DNA from: DATJIG01 sp050260515 | Lineage (GTDB): Bacteria > Pseudomonadota > Alphaproteobacteria > SMXQ01 | Direction of reading: 5' to 3' | DNA length: 64,000 nt | Assembly (NCBI GenBank): GCA_050260515.1 | Contig: JBLNCI010000029.1 | Coordinates: forward strand, 23,517 to 87,516 | Shown: positions 34,414 through 44,013 of the stretch, piece by piece | Numbering within the stretch: the first letter of the stretch is position 1 | How the letters are laid out: every line of letters starts with the position of its first letter | The notes under the pieces: model-generated | Database searches by the model: none | Seen by the model: the letters and a program-made list of their open reading frames with translations, nothing else | What the model was told of the DNA's origin: nothing | Translations under genes and position numbers: made by a program

Positions 34414-35514
34414 ATGCTTCGTCGCCTGACGCTCACCGGTCTCGCGCTCGCCGCGGCGCTGGCCCTCGCCGTCCCGGCGGTCGCCCAGGAGAAGATCGTC
34501 AACGTCTACAACTGGAACGACTACATCGCGAAGGACACCATCGCGAAGTTCACCGCGGCGACCGGCATCAAGGTGAACTACGACGTCTACGACGGGAACG
34601 AGATCCTCGAGGCCAAGCTGCTCGCCGGCAAGTCGGGCTACGACGTCGTGTTCCCGTCGACGTCGCCGTTCTTCGCCAAGCAGGTGAAGGCGGGCATCTA
34701 CCAGGCGCTCGACCGCGGCAAGATCCCCAATGCGGCGAACCTCGATCCCGCCGTGCTCGGCGAAGTCGCCAAGTACGACGCCGGCAACGCCCACGGCCTG
34801 CCCTATCTGATGGCCGGCACCGGTGTCGGCTACAACGTGAAGAAAGTCAGGGAGCTGATGCCCGACGCGCCGATCGGCAGCCTGGCGATGGTGTTCGACC
34901 CCAAGGTCCTGCAGAAAATGAAGGCCTGCGGCGTCACCGTGCTCGACTCGCCCGAGGAGGTGTTCAGCGCGGCCCTCGCCTACCTCGGCAAGGATCCGAC
35001 GAGCCAGAGCGACTCCGATCTCAAGGCGGCGACCGACGTCGTCCTGAAAGCACGGCCGTCCTACAAGTACATTCACTCGTCCGCCTACATCAACGACCTC
35101 GCCAACGCCAACACCTGCGTCGCGCTCGGCTATGCCGGCGATCTCGTGCAGTCGCGCGCGCGGGCGAAGGACGCCGGCCGCGGTGTCGAGATCGGCATTT
35201 TCCTCCCCAAGGAAGGCGCCGCCTTCAACATCGACGTGGCGGCGATCCCCAAGGACGCGCCCAATGCCGATGCCGCGCACCAGTTCATCAACTTCCTGTT
35301 GAAGCCGGAGATCATGGCCGCGATCACCGACGAGACCGGCTACGCCAACGCAGTGAAGCCCGCCGACGCTCTCGTGCGCGCCGACCTGCGCTCGGATCCG
35401 GTGGTCTACCCGCCGGCCGACGTGCGCGCGAAGCTCTACACGATCCCGCCGGCCGAACAGGCGTTCGAACGCGCCCGGACCCGCGCCTGGACCCGCATCA
35501 AGACGCGTTACTGA
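34414..35514 (+). CDS. potF: Polyamine ABC importer, substrate-binding protein
   Basis: This is a periplasmic polyamine-binding protein of the PotD/PotF family, 366 residues. A signal peptide (LRRLTLTGLALAAALALAVP) ends near AVAQEK, followed by KIVNVYNWNDYIAKDTIAKF, the classic PotF/PotD start. YDVVFPSTSPFFAKQVKAGI and LPYLMAGTGVGYN are binding-site regions. ATG 34414 has AGGGGGA upstream. ATPase and two permease genes follow with tiny gaps. The order, with the binding protein first, matches potFGHI (putrescine) rather than potABCD. Putrescine versus spermidine is not proven. Confidence 0.9.
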   Translation: MLRRLTLTGLALAAALALAVPAVAQEKIVNVYNWNDYIAKDTIAKFTAATGIKVNYDVYDGNEILEAKLLAGKSGYDVVFPSTSPFFAKQVKAGIYQALDRGKIPNAANLDPAVLGEVAKYDAGNAHGLPYLMAGTGVGYNVKKVRELMPDAPIGSLAMVFDPKVLQKMKACGVTVLDSPEEVFSAALAYLGKDPTSQSDSDLKAATDVVLKARPSYKYIHSSAYINDLANANTCVALGYAGDLVQSRARAKDAGRGVEIGIFLPKEGAAFNIDVAAIPKDAPNADAAHQFINFLLKPEIMAAITDETGYANAVKPADALVRADLRSDPVVYPPADVRAKLYTIPPAEQAFERARTRAWTRIKTRY

Positions 35515-35518
35515 CGAC

Positions 35519-36618
<1,100 letters not shown>

Positions 36619-36622
<4 letters not shown>

Positions 36623-37518
36623 CGCCGCGTTCCGGAAACGGGCGCAGGCGCGCGGCGCTCGCCGTGGCCGCGCTCCCGCTCCTCTGGCTGATCGTCTTCT
36701 TCGCGGCGCCGTTCGCGATCGTCTTGAAGATCAGCCTCGCCGAGGCGGTCGTTGGCCAGCCGCCATACTCGCCCCTGATCTCGGCCGCCGCCGACGGCTG
36801 GCATCTGCTGGTCAGCGCGGCGAACTACCTGCTGTTCACCGACGATCCGCTCTACCTCGCCGCCTACCTCAACTCGTTGCTGGTGGCCGCGGTCTCGACC
36901 GTCGCGTGCCTGCTGATCGGCTACCCGATGGCCTACGCCATCGCCCGCGCGCCGGAGTCGTGGCGAAACCCGCTGCTGATGCTCGTCATCCTGCCGTTCT
37001 GGACGTCGTTCCTGATCCGCGTCTACGCGTGGATGGGAATCCTGTCGACCAACGGCCTCCTCAACAACGCGCTGCTCGCGCTCGGCGTCATCGACGAGCC
37101 GCTGGCGCTGATGAACACGAATTTCGCGGTCTACCTCGGCATCGTCTACTCGTACCTGCCGTTCATGGTGCTGCCGCTCTACGCGACGCTGTCGCGGATG
37201 GACCTGACGCTGCTCGAGGCCGCGGCCGATCTCGGCTGTCCGCCGTGGCGCGCGTTCTGGCGCATCACCGTGCCGCTGTCGTGGCCCGGCATCGCCGCCG
37301 GATCGCTGCTGGTCTTCATCCCCGCCACCGGCGAATTCGTCATCCCCGACCTGCTCGGCGGTCCCGATTCGCTGATGATCGGCAAGGTGCTGTGGACCGA
37401 GTTCTTCTCCAACCGCGACTGGCCGGTCGCCTCGGCGCTGGCGACCGTGCTGCTGGTGGTGCTGGTCGGTCCGATGGTGATCCTGCAGGCGCTCGAGCGC
37501 CGGGCGGAGCCGAAATGA
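36619..37518 (+). CDS. potH: Polyamine ABC importer, permease 1
   Basis: This is an inner-membrane permease, 299 residues, with about six TM helices. The coupling loop is LEAAADLGCPPWRAFWRITV, followed by PLSWPGIAAG, as in PotB/PotH. VILPFWTSFLIRVYAWMGIL is a family signature. ATG 36619 overlaps the ATPase stop. It also shares an ATGA overlap with the next permease. Confidence 0.92.
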
Positions 37519-38315
37519 CGCGCCGTTCGCCCGCGCTGTTCGTCGCCCTCGGCTTCGGCTACGCGTTCCTCTACGCGCCCATCGTCCTGCTGGTGATCTA
37601 TTCGTTCAACAGCTCACGGCTGGTCACGGTGTGGGCCGGCTTCTCCCCGCGCTGGTACGGCGAACTGTTCCACAACGCGCAGATCCTCGAGGCGGCGTGG
37701 CTGAGCGTCAGGGTCGCCGCCGCGACGGCGACGCTGGCGACCATCATCGGCACGCTCGCGGCCCTTGCACTCGCCCGCGCGACGCGCTTCCCCGGACGCG
37801 CCGCCCTCGTCGCGCTCCTCGCCGCGCCTCTGGTGATGCCCGAGGTCATCCTCGGCCTGGCCCTGCTGCTGCTGTTCGTGGCACTGGAGACGACGATCGG
37901 TTGGCCGTCGCGGGGCGCCGGCACCATCGTCATCGCCCATGTGACGTTCAGCGTCGCCTTCGTCGCTGTCGTCGTGCGCGCGAAGCTCGCCGACATCGAC
38001 CGGTCGCTGGAGGAGGCCGCGGCCGATCTCGGCGCGCCGCCGGCGACGGTGTTCTTCCGCATCACCGCGCCCCTGATCGCGCCCGCGTTGGCGGCGGGCT
38101 GGCTGCTGTCGTTCACGCTGTCGCTCGACGACCTCGTCATCGCGAGCTTCGTGTCGGGCCCCGGCGCCTCGACGCTGCCGATGGTGGTCTATTCGAGCGT
38201 CCGGCTCGGCGTCAGCCCGCAGATCAACGCGCTCGCGACGCTCATGGTGCTGGCGGTCGCGGTCACCGTCGGTGGCGCCGGATGGCTCCTCGGCCGGCGC
38301 GACCGCTCCGCCTGA
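37515..38315 (+). CDS. potI: Polyamine ABC importer, permease 2
   Basis: This is the second permease, 266 residues, of the PotC/PotI type. FLYAPIVLLVIYSFNSSRLV is the family N-terminus. The coupling loop is LEEAAADLGAPPATVFFRIT, then LSFTLSLDDLVIASFVSGPG. The stop (38315) is three bases from the stop of the converging dehydrogenase gene; there is no room for a separate terminator. Confidence 0.92.
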   Translation: MTRRSPALFVALGFGYAFLYAPIVLLVIYSFNSSRLVTVWAGFSPRWYGELFHNAQILEAAWLSVRVAAATATLATIIGTLAALALARATRFPGRAALVALLAAPLVMPEVILGLALLLLFVALETTIGWPSRGAGTIVIAHVTFSVAFVAVVVRAKLADIDRSLEEAAADLGAPPATVFFRITAPLIAPALAAGWLLSFTLSLDDLVIASFVSGPGASTLPMVVYSSVRLGVSPQINALATLMVLAVAVTVGGAGWLLGRRDRSA

Positions 38316-38318
38316 CCG

Positions 38319-39344
38319 TCACCGCGCCGGCGGCAACGTGATTCCCAGCGACGCCGCGATCGCCGACAGTTCGCGCCAGGTCTTCGCGCTCACCGGAACA
38401 CCGTCTTTCCGCTGGCGTGCGGCCGTGCGGCCGCCGCGCTCGCCGGGCAGCAAGATCTCGTCGACGCCGTCGAGGCGCGGGGAACTCTTGATCGAGTCGC
38501 CCAGGGCGCGGACATCGGCGACGAAGTCGGCCACCGGCCGGAACTTCGCCACGTCGATCGCAATCACCATGGCGTTCTGCTGTCGCCGGCTCTTGAGATC
38601 GAGGTTCGCGCCGAGGACGGCGGTCAGGAACTCGAACATCAGCGACAGGCCGGAGCCCTTCGGCCCGCCCAGCGCGAGCATGATCGCGGCGTTCGCCGCG
38701 TCGGTCGTGGGGTTGCCCTGGTCGTCGAGCGCCCACCCTTCGGGCAGCGGCTTGCCTTCCGCGAGCGCCTGACGCACGCGGCCGCTGGCCGCGATCGCGG
38801 TCGCCATGTCGAGGACGATCGGCCCGCGCTCTCCCCCCGGCACCCCGATCGCGATCGGCGAGGTCGCCACGGTCGGTACGCGGGCGCCGTGATAGGCCAT
38901 GTTGGCCATGCCGACGGCAATCACGATCGCCGCGTAGCCGCGCGACGCCGCCCACTCGGCATATCGGCCGACGGCACCGGTGTGCGTGGTCTGGCGCACC
39001 AGTCCGACCGCGATGCCGGTGCGCCCGGCGAGCGCGACCGCCTCCGCGATCGCCTGCATCATCGACACCGCGCCGGCGGCATAGCCGCAGTCGAGGCGGA
39101 AGGCAGCGGGCGCGAGCGGCTCGAGCTTGGGTCGCGCGTCGGCCACGAAGCGGCCACGCTCGATCGCGGCGAGATAGGACGGGATGCGGCTCACGCCGTG
39201 GGACGAGACCCCGCGCAGGTCGGCCCAGACCAGGACGTCGGCGACGGTCTCCGCATCCTCGGCGCGCATTCCCTTGGCGCGGAATACGTCGGAGACGAAG
39301 CGACGGAGATCCTGCTCCGAAATCCTGACTCCCGTGCCGGCCAT
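38319..39344 (-). CDS. LDH2/MDH2-type (malate/L-lactate/ureidoglycolate) dehydrogenase
   Basis: This is a 341-residue NAD(P)-dependent oxidoreductase of the YlbC/AllD/ComC fold (LDH2_MDH2 family), unrelated to Rossmann-type LDH. Signatures are DVLVWADLRGVSSHGVSRIP, VRQTTHTGAVGRYAEWAA (catalytic His) and SPIAIGVPGGERGPIVLDMA. ALGGPKGSGLSLM is the usual cofactor site. The start is ATG 39344 with GGGGGAGG upstream. A TctC-type protein is 88 bases upstream on the same strand and may deliver the hydroxy-acid. Members reduce or oxidise 2-hydroxyacids; the substrate is not known. Confidence 0.87.
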   Translation of the reverse strand: MAGTGVRISEQDLRRFVSDVFRAKGMRAEDAETVADVLVWADLRGVSSHGVSRIPSYLAAIERGRFVADARPKLEPLAPAAFRLDCGYAAGAVSMMQAIAEAVALAGRTGIAVGLVRQTTHTGAVGRYAEWAASRGYAAIVIAVGMANMAYHGARVPTVATSPIAIGVPGGERGPIVLDMATAIAASGRVRQALAEGKPLPEGWALDDQGNPTTDAANAAIMLALGGPKGSGLSLMFEFLTAVLGANLDLKSRRQQNAMVIAIDVAKFRPVADFVADVRALGDSIKSSPRLDGVDEILLPGERGGRTAARQRKDGVPVSAKTWRELSAIAASLGITLPPAR

Positions 39345-39432
39345 GTCGCCTCCCCCAATGAGCGCTGCCGTTCTAGCCCATCGCGGCCCGGGTTGGGTAG
39401 ACTGGCGCCGAGAGCGGCCCACAAACGCCCCG

Positions 39433-40467
39433 TCACTCCTGCTTGTTGGGATTCTCCGTTGCGGCGGCCGCCTTGCGGACGATGTCCTCGGGCATCGCGA
39501 ACAGGTGCTTGATCATCGTCTCCAGGCGTTCGCCGGGGACCATCGAGATCTCCAGGTTCATGGCCTTCGCGGAGGCGACGAATTGCGGATCGCTCATGCT
39601 GGCGACGAACGCCTTGCGCAGCGCGTCGAGCCGCTCGGGCGGCACCTCCGGCGGGGTCAGCAGCGGCCGCCCCATCAATTGCGGCGACAGCAGGATGTCG
39701 AGGATCTGGCGCTGCTCGTCGGTCGTGGCGAAATCCGTCACCAGCGGCACGTCGGGCAGATCCGGGTGCTTCTCCAGCGCCATCTGCAGCAGCAGCACGA
39801 TCTTCTTGTCGGCGACCCACTCCGATTTGGTGCTGATGATGGTGGACCACGACCAGCCGCAGCGCCCCGCCACCTCGCCGCGCTCGATCGCGAGATCCAT
39901 GTCGTTGCCGCTGTGATACCCCGTCACCAGCTTCATCCTGGTGCCGAACACGTTGTTGAGCAGGTTGGTGTAGACGTCGGTGTCGCCGCCCGGTCCGAGT
40001 CCGCTCATCGGGATCGGGATCGTCCGCAGGTCCTCGAACGTCTTCACCGGCGCCGTGTGCCACACCGCGCACACGCTCTTCTCGTCGTTCATGCTGCCGA
40101 TCCAGCCGAACCTGGTCGGATCGAAACGGATGTTCTTCTTCTCGAACAGCGCCGCCGTCGACACCGCGGCGCGGTGAATCAGCGCGAACACCGAGCCGTC
40201 GCGCGGCTGCACGTTGTACATGTTGTTGGCGGCGACCAGTCCGCCCGCGCCCTGCATGTGCTGGACGATGATCTTCGGATTGCCCGGGATGTAGCGCTGC
40301 ATGTACGGCACGATGGCGTTCACGTAGGTGCCGTAGCCGCCGCCCTCGCCGGCGCTCATCACCAGCTTCACGGTCCTGCCTTTGTAGAATTCCTCCGGCG
40401 TTTCCGCCCGAGCATGAGCCGCGGTCATGGCGATCGCCGCCGCGGCGAGCAACAGTCGCCTCCTCAT
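39433..40467 (-). CDS. TctC/Bug-type periplasmic solute-binding protein
   Basis: This is the third orphan TctC-family protein, 344 residues. A signal peptide (RRRLLLAAAAIAMTAAHARA) ends near ARAET, then EEFYKGRTVKLVMSAGEGGG. YIPGNPKIIVQHMQGAGG carries the PGNP motif. ATG 40467 has GGGGAGG upstream. It is followed by the LDH2/MDH2-type dehydrogenase, suggesting a 2-hydroxyacid ligand (inference). No membrane partner is encoded nearby. Divergent from the DUF5335 gene. Confidence 0.88.
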   Translation of the reverse strand: MRRRLLLAAAAIAMTAAHARAETPEEFYKGRTVKLVMSAGEGGGYGTYVNAIVPYMQRYIPGNPKIIVQHMQGAGGLVAANNMYNVQPRDGSVFALIHRAAVSTAALFEKKNIRFDPTRFGWIGSMNDEKSVCAVWHTAPVKTFEDLRTIPIPMSGLGPGGDTDVYTNLLNNVFGTRMKLVTGYHSGNDMDLAIERGEVAGRCGWSWSTIISTKSEWVADKKIVLLLQMALEKHPDLPDVPLVTDFATTDEQRQILDILLSPQLMGRPLLTPPEVPPERLDALRKAFVASMSDPQFVASAKAMNLEISMVPGERLETMIKHLFAMPEDIVRKAAAATENPNKQE

Positions 40468-40624
40468 GCGCGCCTCCCCAGGCACTCCGGCGCCGTTATC
40501 GGCGTCTCGGATCGGCCGATCTTACGTCAGCGGAATCGAAGCCAGCCAGCGCGTTTACCCTACGCCACCATACGGAACCAAAGGCCGCCGTTCTCGCTAT
40601 GTCATTTTCCCGAGGAGGCAGGCG

Positions 40625-40969
40625 ATGGCGACACGGACGCTCGACAAGTCGGACTGGCGGGGATTCTTCGACGGCATCTCGCGGACCATCGAGGGAAAGC
40701 GTGCCGACATTCACGTGGAATCGCTCGCGATCGGCAGCCAGGTGGCCGCGAAGTGGCTGCCGCTGCTCGGCATCACTTACGACCCGAAGGATGATCTCGT
40801 GGAGATCGCGCTCGAAGGCGTCGACCACATGATCGCCAAGCCGCAGCAGATCCTCATCGACGTCGGCCCCGAAGGCCTCCAGAACGTCGAGATCATCGAT
40901 CGCGATGACGTCCGCCAGGTCGTGCGGCTGCGCGAGCCCCTCATGCTGCCGTCCCCGGTCGGTGGCTGA
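40625..40969 (+). CDS. DUF5335-like small protein
   Basis: This is a 114-residue soluble protein resembling the DUF5335 family: TLDKSDWRGFFDGISRTIEG, then WLPLLGITYDPKDDLVEIAL, GVDHMIAKPQQILIDV and RLREPLMLP near the end. ATG 40625 follows GAGGAGG at 40612-40618. No function is known for the family to my knowledge. It stands alone between the divergent binding protein and the aldo/keto reductase gene. Confidence 0.7.
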   Translation: MATRTLDKSDWRGFFDGISRTIEGKRADIHVESLAIGSQVAAKWLPLLGITYDPKDDLVEIALEGVDHMIAKPQQILIDVGPEGLQNVEIIDRDDVRQVVRLREPLMLPSPVGG

Positions 40970-41036
40970 GGTCCACCAATAGCCGCTTGCGCGGCGGCGC
41001 GGCCACCGCCACGCTCGGATAGCCAGCGGGGGCGCT

Positions 41037-41879
41037 ATGGAGCGGCGGCCATTCGGGCCGACACGGCGGCAGGTGCCGGTGATCGGCCAGGGAACATGGA
41101 TGATGGAGAGCGCCCGGCGCGCCGACGCCGTCGCGGCGTTGCGCCGCGGCCTCGACCTCGGCATGACGCACATCGACACCGCGGAGATGTATGGGTCCGG
41201 CGAGGCCGAGGAGATCGTCGCCGAGGCCATCGCCGGCCGCCGCGACGAGGTGTTTCTCGTCTCGAAGGTGCTGCCGAACAATGCGTCGCGTCGCGGCACC
41301 GTGGCCGCATGCGAGGCATCGCTGAAGCGCCTGCGCACGGACCGCCTCGACTGTTATCTGCTGCACTGGCGCGGCGGCACGCCGCTCGACGAGACGTTCG
41401 CCGCCTTCGGCGAGCTCGTCCGCGACGGAAAGATCCTGTCGTGGGGCATCAGCAACTTCGACGTGGCCGATCTCGATGAAGCCCTGCGGCTGGTCGGTGA
41501 GCGCGGCATCGCCTGCAATCAGGTCCTGTACCACCTCGAGGAGCGCGCGATCGAGCACACGGTCGTGCCGTGGTGCGAGCGGCATGGGGTCGCGGTGGTG
41601 GCCTACAGCCCCTTCGGGAGCGGCCGGTTCCCCTCGCCCCGCAGCGCCGGCGGCAAGGTGCTGGCCGACATTGCCGGGGCACACGGCGCGACCCCTCGTC
41701 AGGTCGCCCTCGCCTTTCTGGTCCGCCGCCCCGCGGTGTTCGCGATCCCGAAGGCGGCGTCCGCGACACACGCCGAGGACAACGCCGCCGCCGGCGCCCT
41801 CAGGCTCAGCGACGCCGAAATCGCGCGCATCGACGAGGCGTTTCCGGTCGGCGCCGAGCGTGAGCTGCCGATGATCTGA
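41037..41879 (+). CDS. Aldo/keto reductase
   Basis: This is a 280-residue NADPH-dependent aldo/keto reductase of TIM-barrel fold. The catalytic tetrad is D47 and Y52 (THIDTAEMYGSGEAEE), K77 (VSKVLP) and H110 (CYLLHWRG). The cofactor end is IPKAASATHAEDNAAAG. It resembles the YeaE/2,5-diketogluconate reductase group. The start ATG 41037 has only a weak ribosome site. No metabolic partner adjoins. Substrate unknown. Confidence 0.9.
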   Translation: MERRPFGPTRRQVPVIGQGTWMMESARRADAVAALRRGLDLGMTHIDTAEMYGSGEAEEIVAEAIAGRRDEVFLVSKVLPNNASRRGTVAACEASLKRLRTDRLDCYLLHWRGGTPLDETFAAFGELVRDGKILSWGISNFDVADLDEALRLVGERGIACNQVLYHLEERAIEHTVVPWCERHGVAVVAYSPFGSGRFPSPRSAGGKVLADIAGAHGATPRQVALAFLVRRPAVFAIPKAASATHAEDNAAAGALRLSDAEIARIDEAFPVGAERELPMI

Positions 41880-42211
41880 CGGCGTCGCGACGCCCCGCGC
41901 GGCCCGCCGGCTCCGTTCCCGCCTTGTTTGCGCAACAAGGTTGCGGGTCGTCCCGGCGTGGACCGCGGCGGCCGTATTGCGCAACGCGGGTGGGACTCTT
42001 ACCGTCGCCAAGATATCGTGGCGAGTTTCGGGGGAGCCGCCAAGTACCGGTCAATATTTACGCTTTTGCCCGGCGCGAGCACTTGCGGAGTGTGCTAAAA
42101 CCGAAGCGCGACAACACTCGAAGAGTCCGGAGCAACGGGCCTCGGGAAGGCAACAGGCAAGGCAACCAGTCCGACGGCGAGGCAACGCCGCGGGCGCAAC
42201 TGGGGGACTAT
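41880..42211. promoter_or_regulatory. Leader of the lactate/glycolate permease gene
   Basis: No gene is apparent in this 332-base stretch. It holds two TTGCGCAA palindromes 49 bases apart (41928-41935, 41977-41984). The first lies in the larger inverted repeat CCTTGTT-TGCGC-AACAAGG (41922-41940). A third inverted repeat, TCGCCA/TGGCGA, is at 42005-42024, and an AT-richer patch (TCAATATTTACGC) at about 42050. These are likely operators for a regulator of lactate/glycolate uptake, but the binder is unknown. Confidence 0.5.
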
Positions 42212-43819
42212 ATGTTCACGCAAATCCTCGATCCCACCGGGAATCTGTTCGTCACGTGGCTCGTCGCGCTGATCCCCGTCGCGGCTCTCCTGTTCATGCT
42301 CGCGGTGATGCGCATGACGGCGTGGCTGGCGACGCTGATCGGCTCGATCATCACCGTCGTCCTCGCGCTGTGGGTGTGGAAGATGCCGGTCAACGACGGC
42401 CTTCTCGCCTACACCTACGGATCGCTCACCGGCATCTGGAACGTCGACTGGATCACCTTCTGGGGCGTGACGCTGTTCAACACGCTCGTGGTCACCGGCA
42501 CGTTCGAGAAGCTGCGGTCGTGGCTGATCTCCCAGGGCACCCAGGACGTCCGCGTGCAGACGATCCTCTTCGCCTGGGCGTTCGGCGCGCTGCTCGAAGG
42601 CCTCGTCGGCTTCGGCTATCCCTGGGCGTTCGTCGCGCCCATCCTGATCGCGATCGGCATCCCCGACCTCGACGCGATCCGCGTCGCCGCGATCGCCAAC
42701 AACGCGCCGGTGTCCTACGGAGCGCTCGGCGCGCCGATCATCGCGCTTGCCGCGGTGACCGGATATCCGCTGCTCGCGCTGTCGGCCTCGGTCAGCAAGA
42801 TCGTCGCGATCCTCGCGATCCTGCCGCCGTGGATCCTGCTCTACCTCGTCGCCGGCAAAAAGGGCATGTGGTCGGCGTGGCCGCTCGCCGTCGTCGGAAG
42901 CCTCGGCTACATCGCCGGACAGCTTCCGGTCGGCACGTATCTCGGGCCGTATCTCCCCGACGTCGCCGGCGCGATCACCTGCTTCGTCTGCCTGCTGATC
43001 CTGCTCAAGTTCTGGCGTCCGGCCGAGGTGCTCGCCTACGGCGGCCGTCCGGTTCCCGGCGCGCAGGTCCAGGCGGAGCACCACGGCATGAGCGGCAAGG
43101 ACATCCTCCAGGCGTGGATGCCGATCGCCGTCCTCGTCGCGGTCGTCGTCGCCTGGACCGGCCCGTGGTCGAAGCTCCCCGGCATCGTCTGGCTGCACTG
43201 GGCGGTGGGCGCGGCGTCGTCGATCACCCAAGGGGCGACGATCTCGGCGGCGTTCGACTTCAAGCCGTTCGTCGGCGGCTCGGCGATCCTCGCGTCGTGG
43301 ATCGTCGTCGCGGTGCTGCTCCGGGTGAACGGACAGCAGCTCGGCGAGATCTTCCGCCGCACCTGGACGCAGATGTGGGGCGCGTGCCTCGTCGGCGTGT
43401 TCATCTTCGGACTCGCCTACGTCTACAACTACTCCGGCATGGCGGCGTCGCTCGCGAGCGCGTTCTCCAAGCTCGGCGTGGTGTTCATCGTGGTGGCGCC
43501 GATCCTGGGCTTCATCGGCGTGGCGCTGTCGGGGAGCAACACCTCGACCAACGCCATGTTCGGCAAGTTCCAGGCGCTGGTCGGACAGATCCTCGGCTTC
43601 CCGCCGCTGCTGCTGCCGACCATGAACTCGGTGGGCGCCGAGATCGGCAAGCCGATCGCGCCGCAGACCGCGAGCGTGGGCGTCTCCACCACCAAGTTCG
43701 TGCGCAACGAGGGCGCGGTGATCCGCCACAACTTCGGCTGGACCATCGCGTTGCTGCTGTACCTCGTCGCCATCAGCATCGCCTGCTACCTGTTCTTCCC
43801 CGGCATCGCGATGATCTAG
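42212..43819 (+). CDS. lctP: L-lactate/glycolate permease (LctP family)
   Basis: This is an integral membrane lactate permease, 535 residues with about 12-14 TM helices. Family stretches include FAWAFGALLEGLVGFGYPWA, SGSNTSTNAMFGKFQ and PTMNSVGAEIGKPIAPQTAS. The family members LldP and GlcA import lactate and glycolate by proton symport. ATG 42212 follows GGGGGAC. A perfect terminator follows. The glycolate oxidase genes at 49626-53649 fit glycolate as a substrate, but L-lactate is equally possible. Confidence 0.93.
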   Translation: MFTQILDPTGNLFVTWLVALIPVAALLFMLAVMRMTAWLATLIGSIITVVLALWVWKMPVNDGLLAYTYGSLTGIWNVDWITFWGVTLFNTLVVTGTFEKLRSWLISQGTQDVRVQTILFAWAFGALLEGLVGFGYPWAFVAPILIAIGIPDLDAIRVAAIANNAPVSYGALGAPIIALAAVTGYPLLALSASVSKIVAILAILPPWILLYLVAGKKGMWSAWPLAVVGSLGYIAGQLPVGTYLGPYLPDVAGAITCFVCLLILLKFWRPAEVLAYGGRPVPGAQVQAEHHGMSGKDILQAWMPIAVLVAVVVAWTGPWSKLPGIVWLHWAVGAASSITQGATISAAFDFKPFVGGSAILASWIVVAVLLRVNGQQLGEIFRRTWTQMWGACLVGVFIFGLAYVYNYSGMAASLASAFSKLGVVFIVVAPILGFIGVALSGSNTSTNAMFGKFQALVGQILGFPPLLLPTMNSVGAEIGKPIAPQTASVGVSTTKFVRNEGAVIRHNFGWTIALLLYLVAISIACYLFFPGIAMI

Positions 43820-43842
43820 GTCGCGATCCGAGGCTCAGGTTG

Positions 43843-43879
43843 CCGCGGCCCGAGGGTATCCCTCGGGCCGCGGTTTTTT
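43843..43879 (+). terminator. Strong terminator of lctP
   Basis: CCGCGGCCCGAGGG, loop TAT, CCCTCGGGCCGCGG, then TTTTTT: a perfect 14-bp stem followed by six T. Confidence 0.95.
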
Positions 43880-44013
43880 CGGGCCCGCGTCGACCCGCCG
43901 CTCCTTCCCTGTTTTGACGGATCGCCCCGGCCCGTCGATAATCGGCCGACCCATGTCGCGCCCAGAATAGCTGTCCGGCGAACGGACACGGCGCATGGGA
44001 TCGGGGGGTCAGC

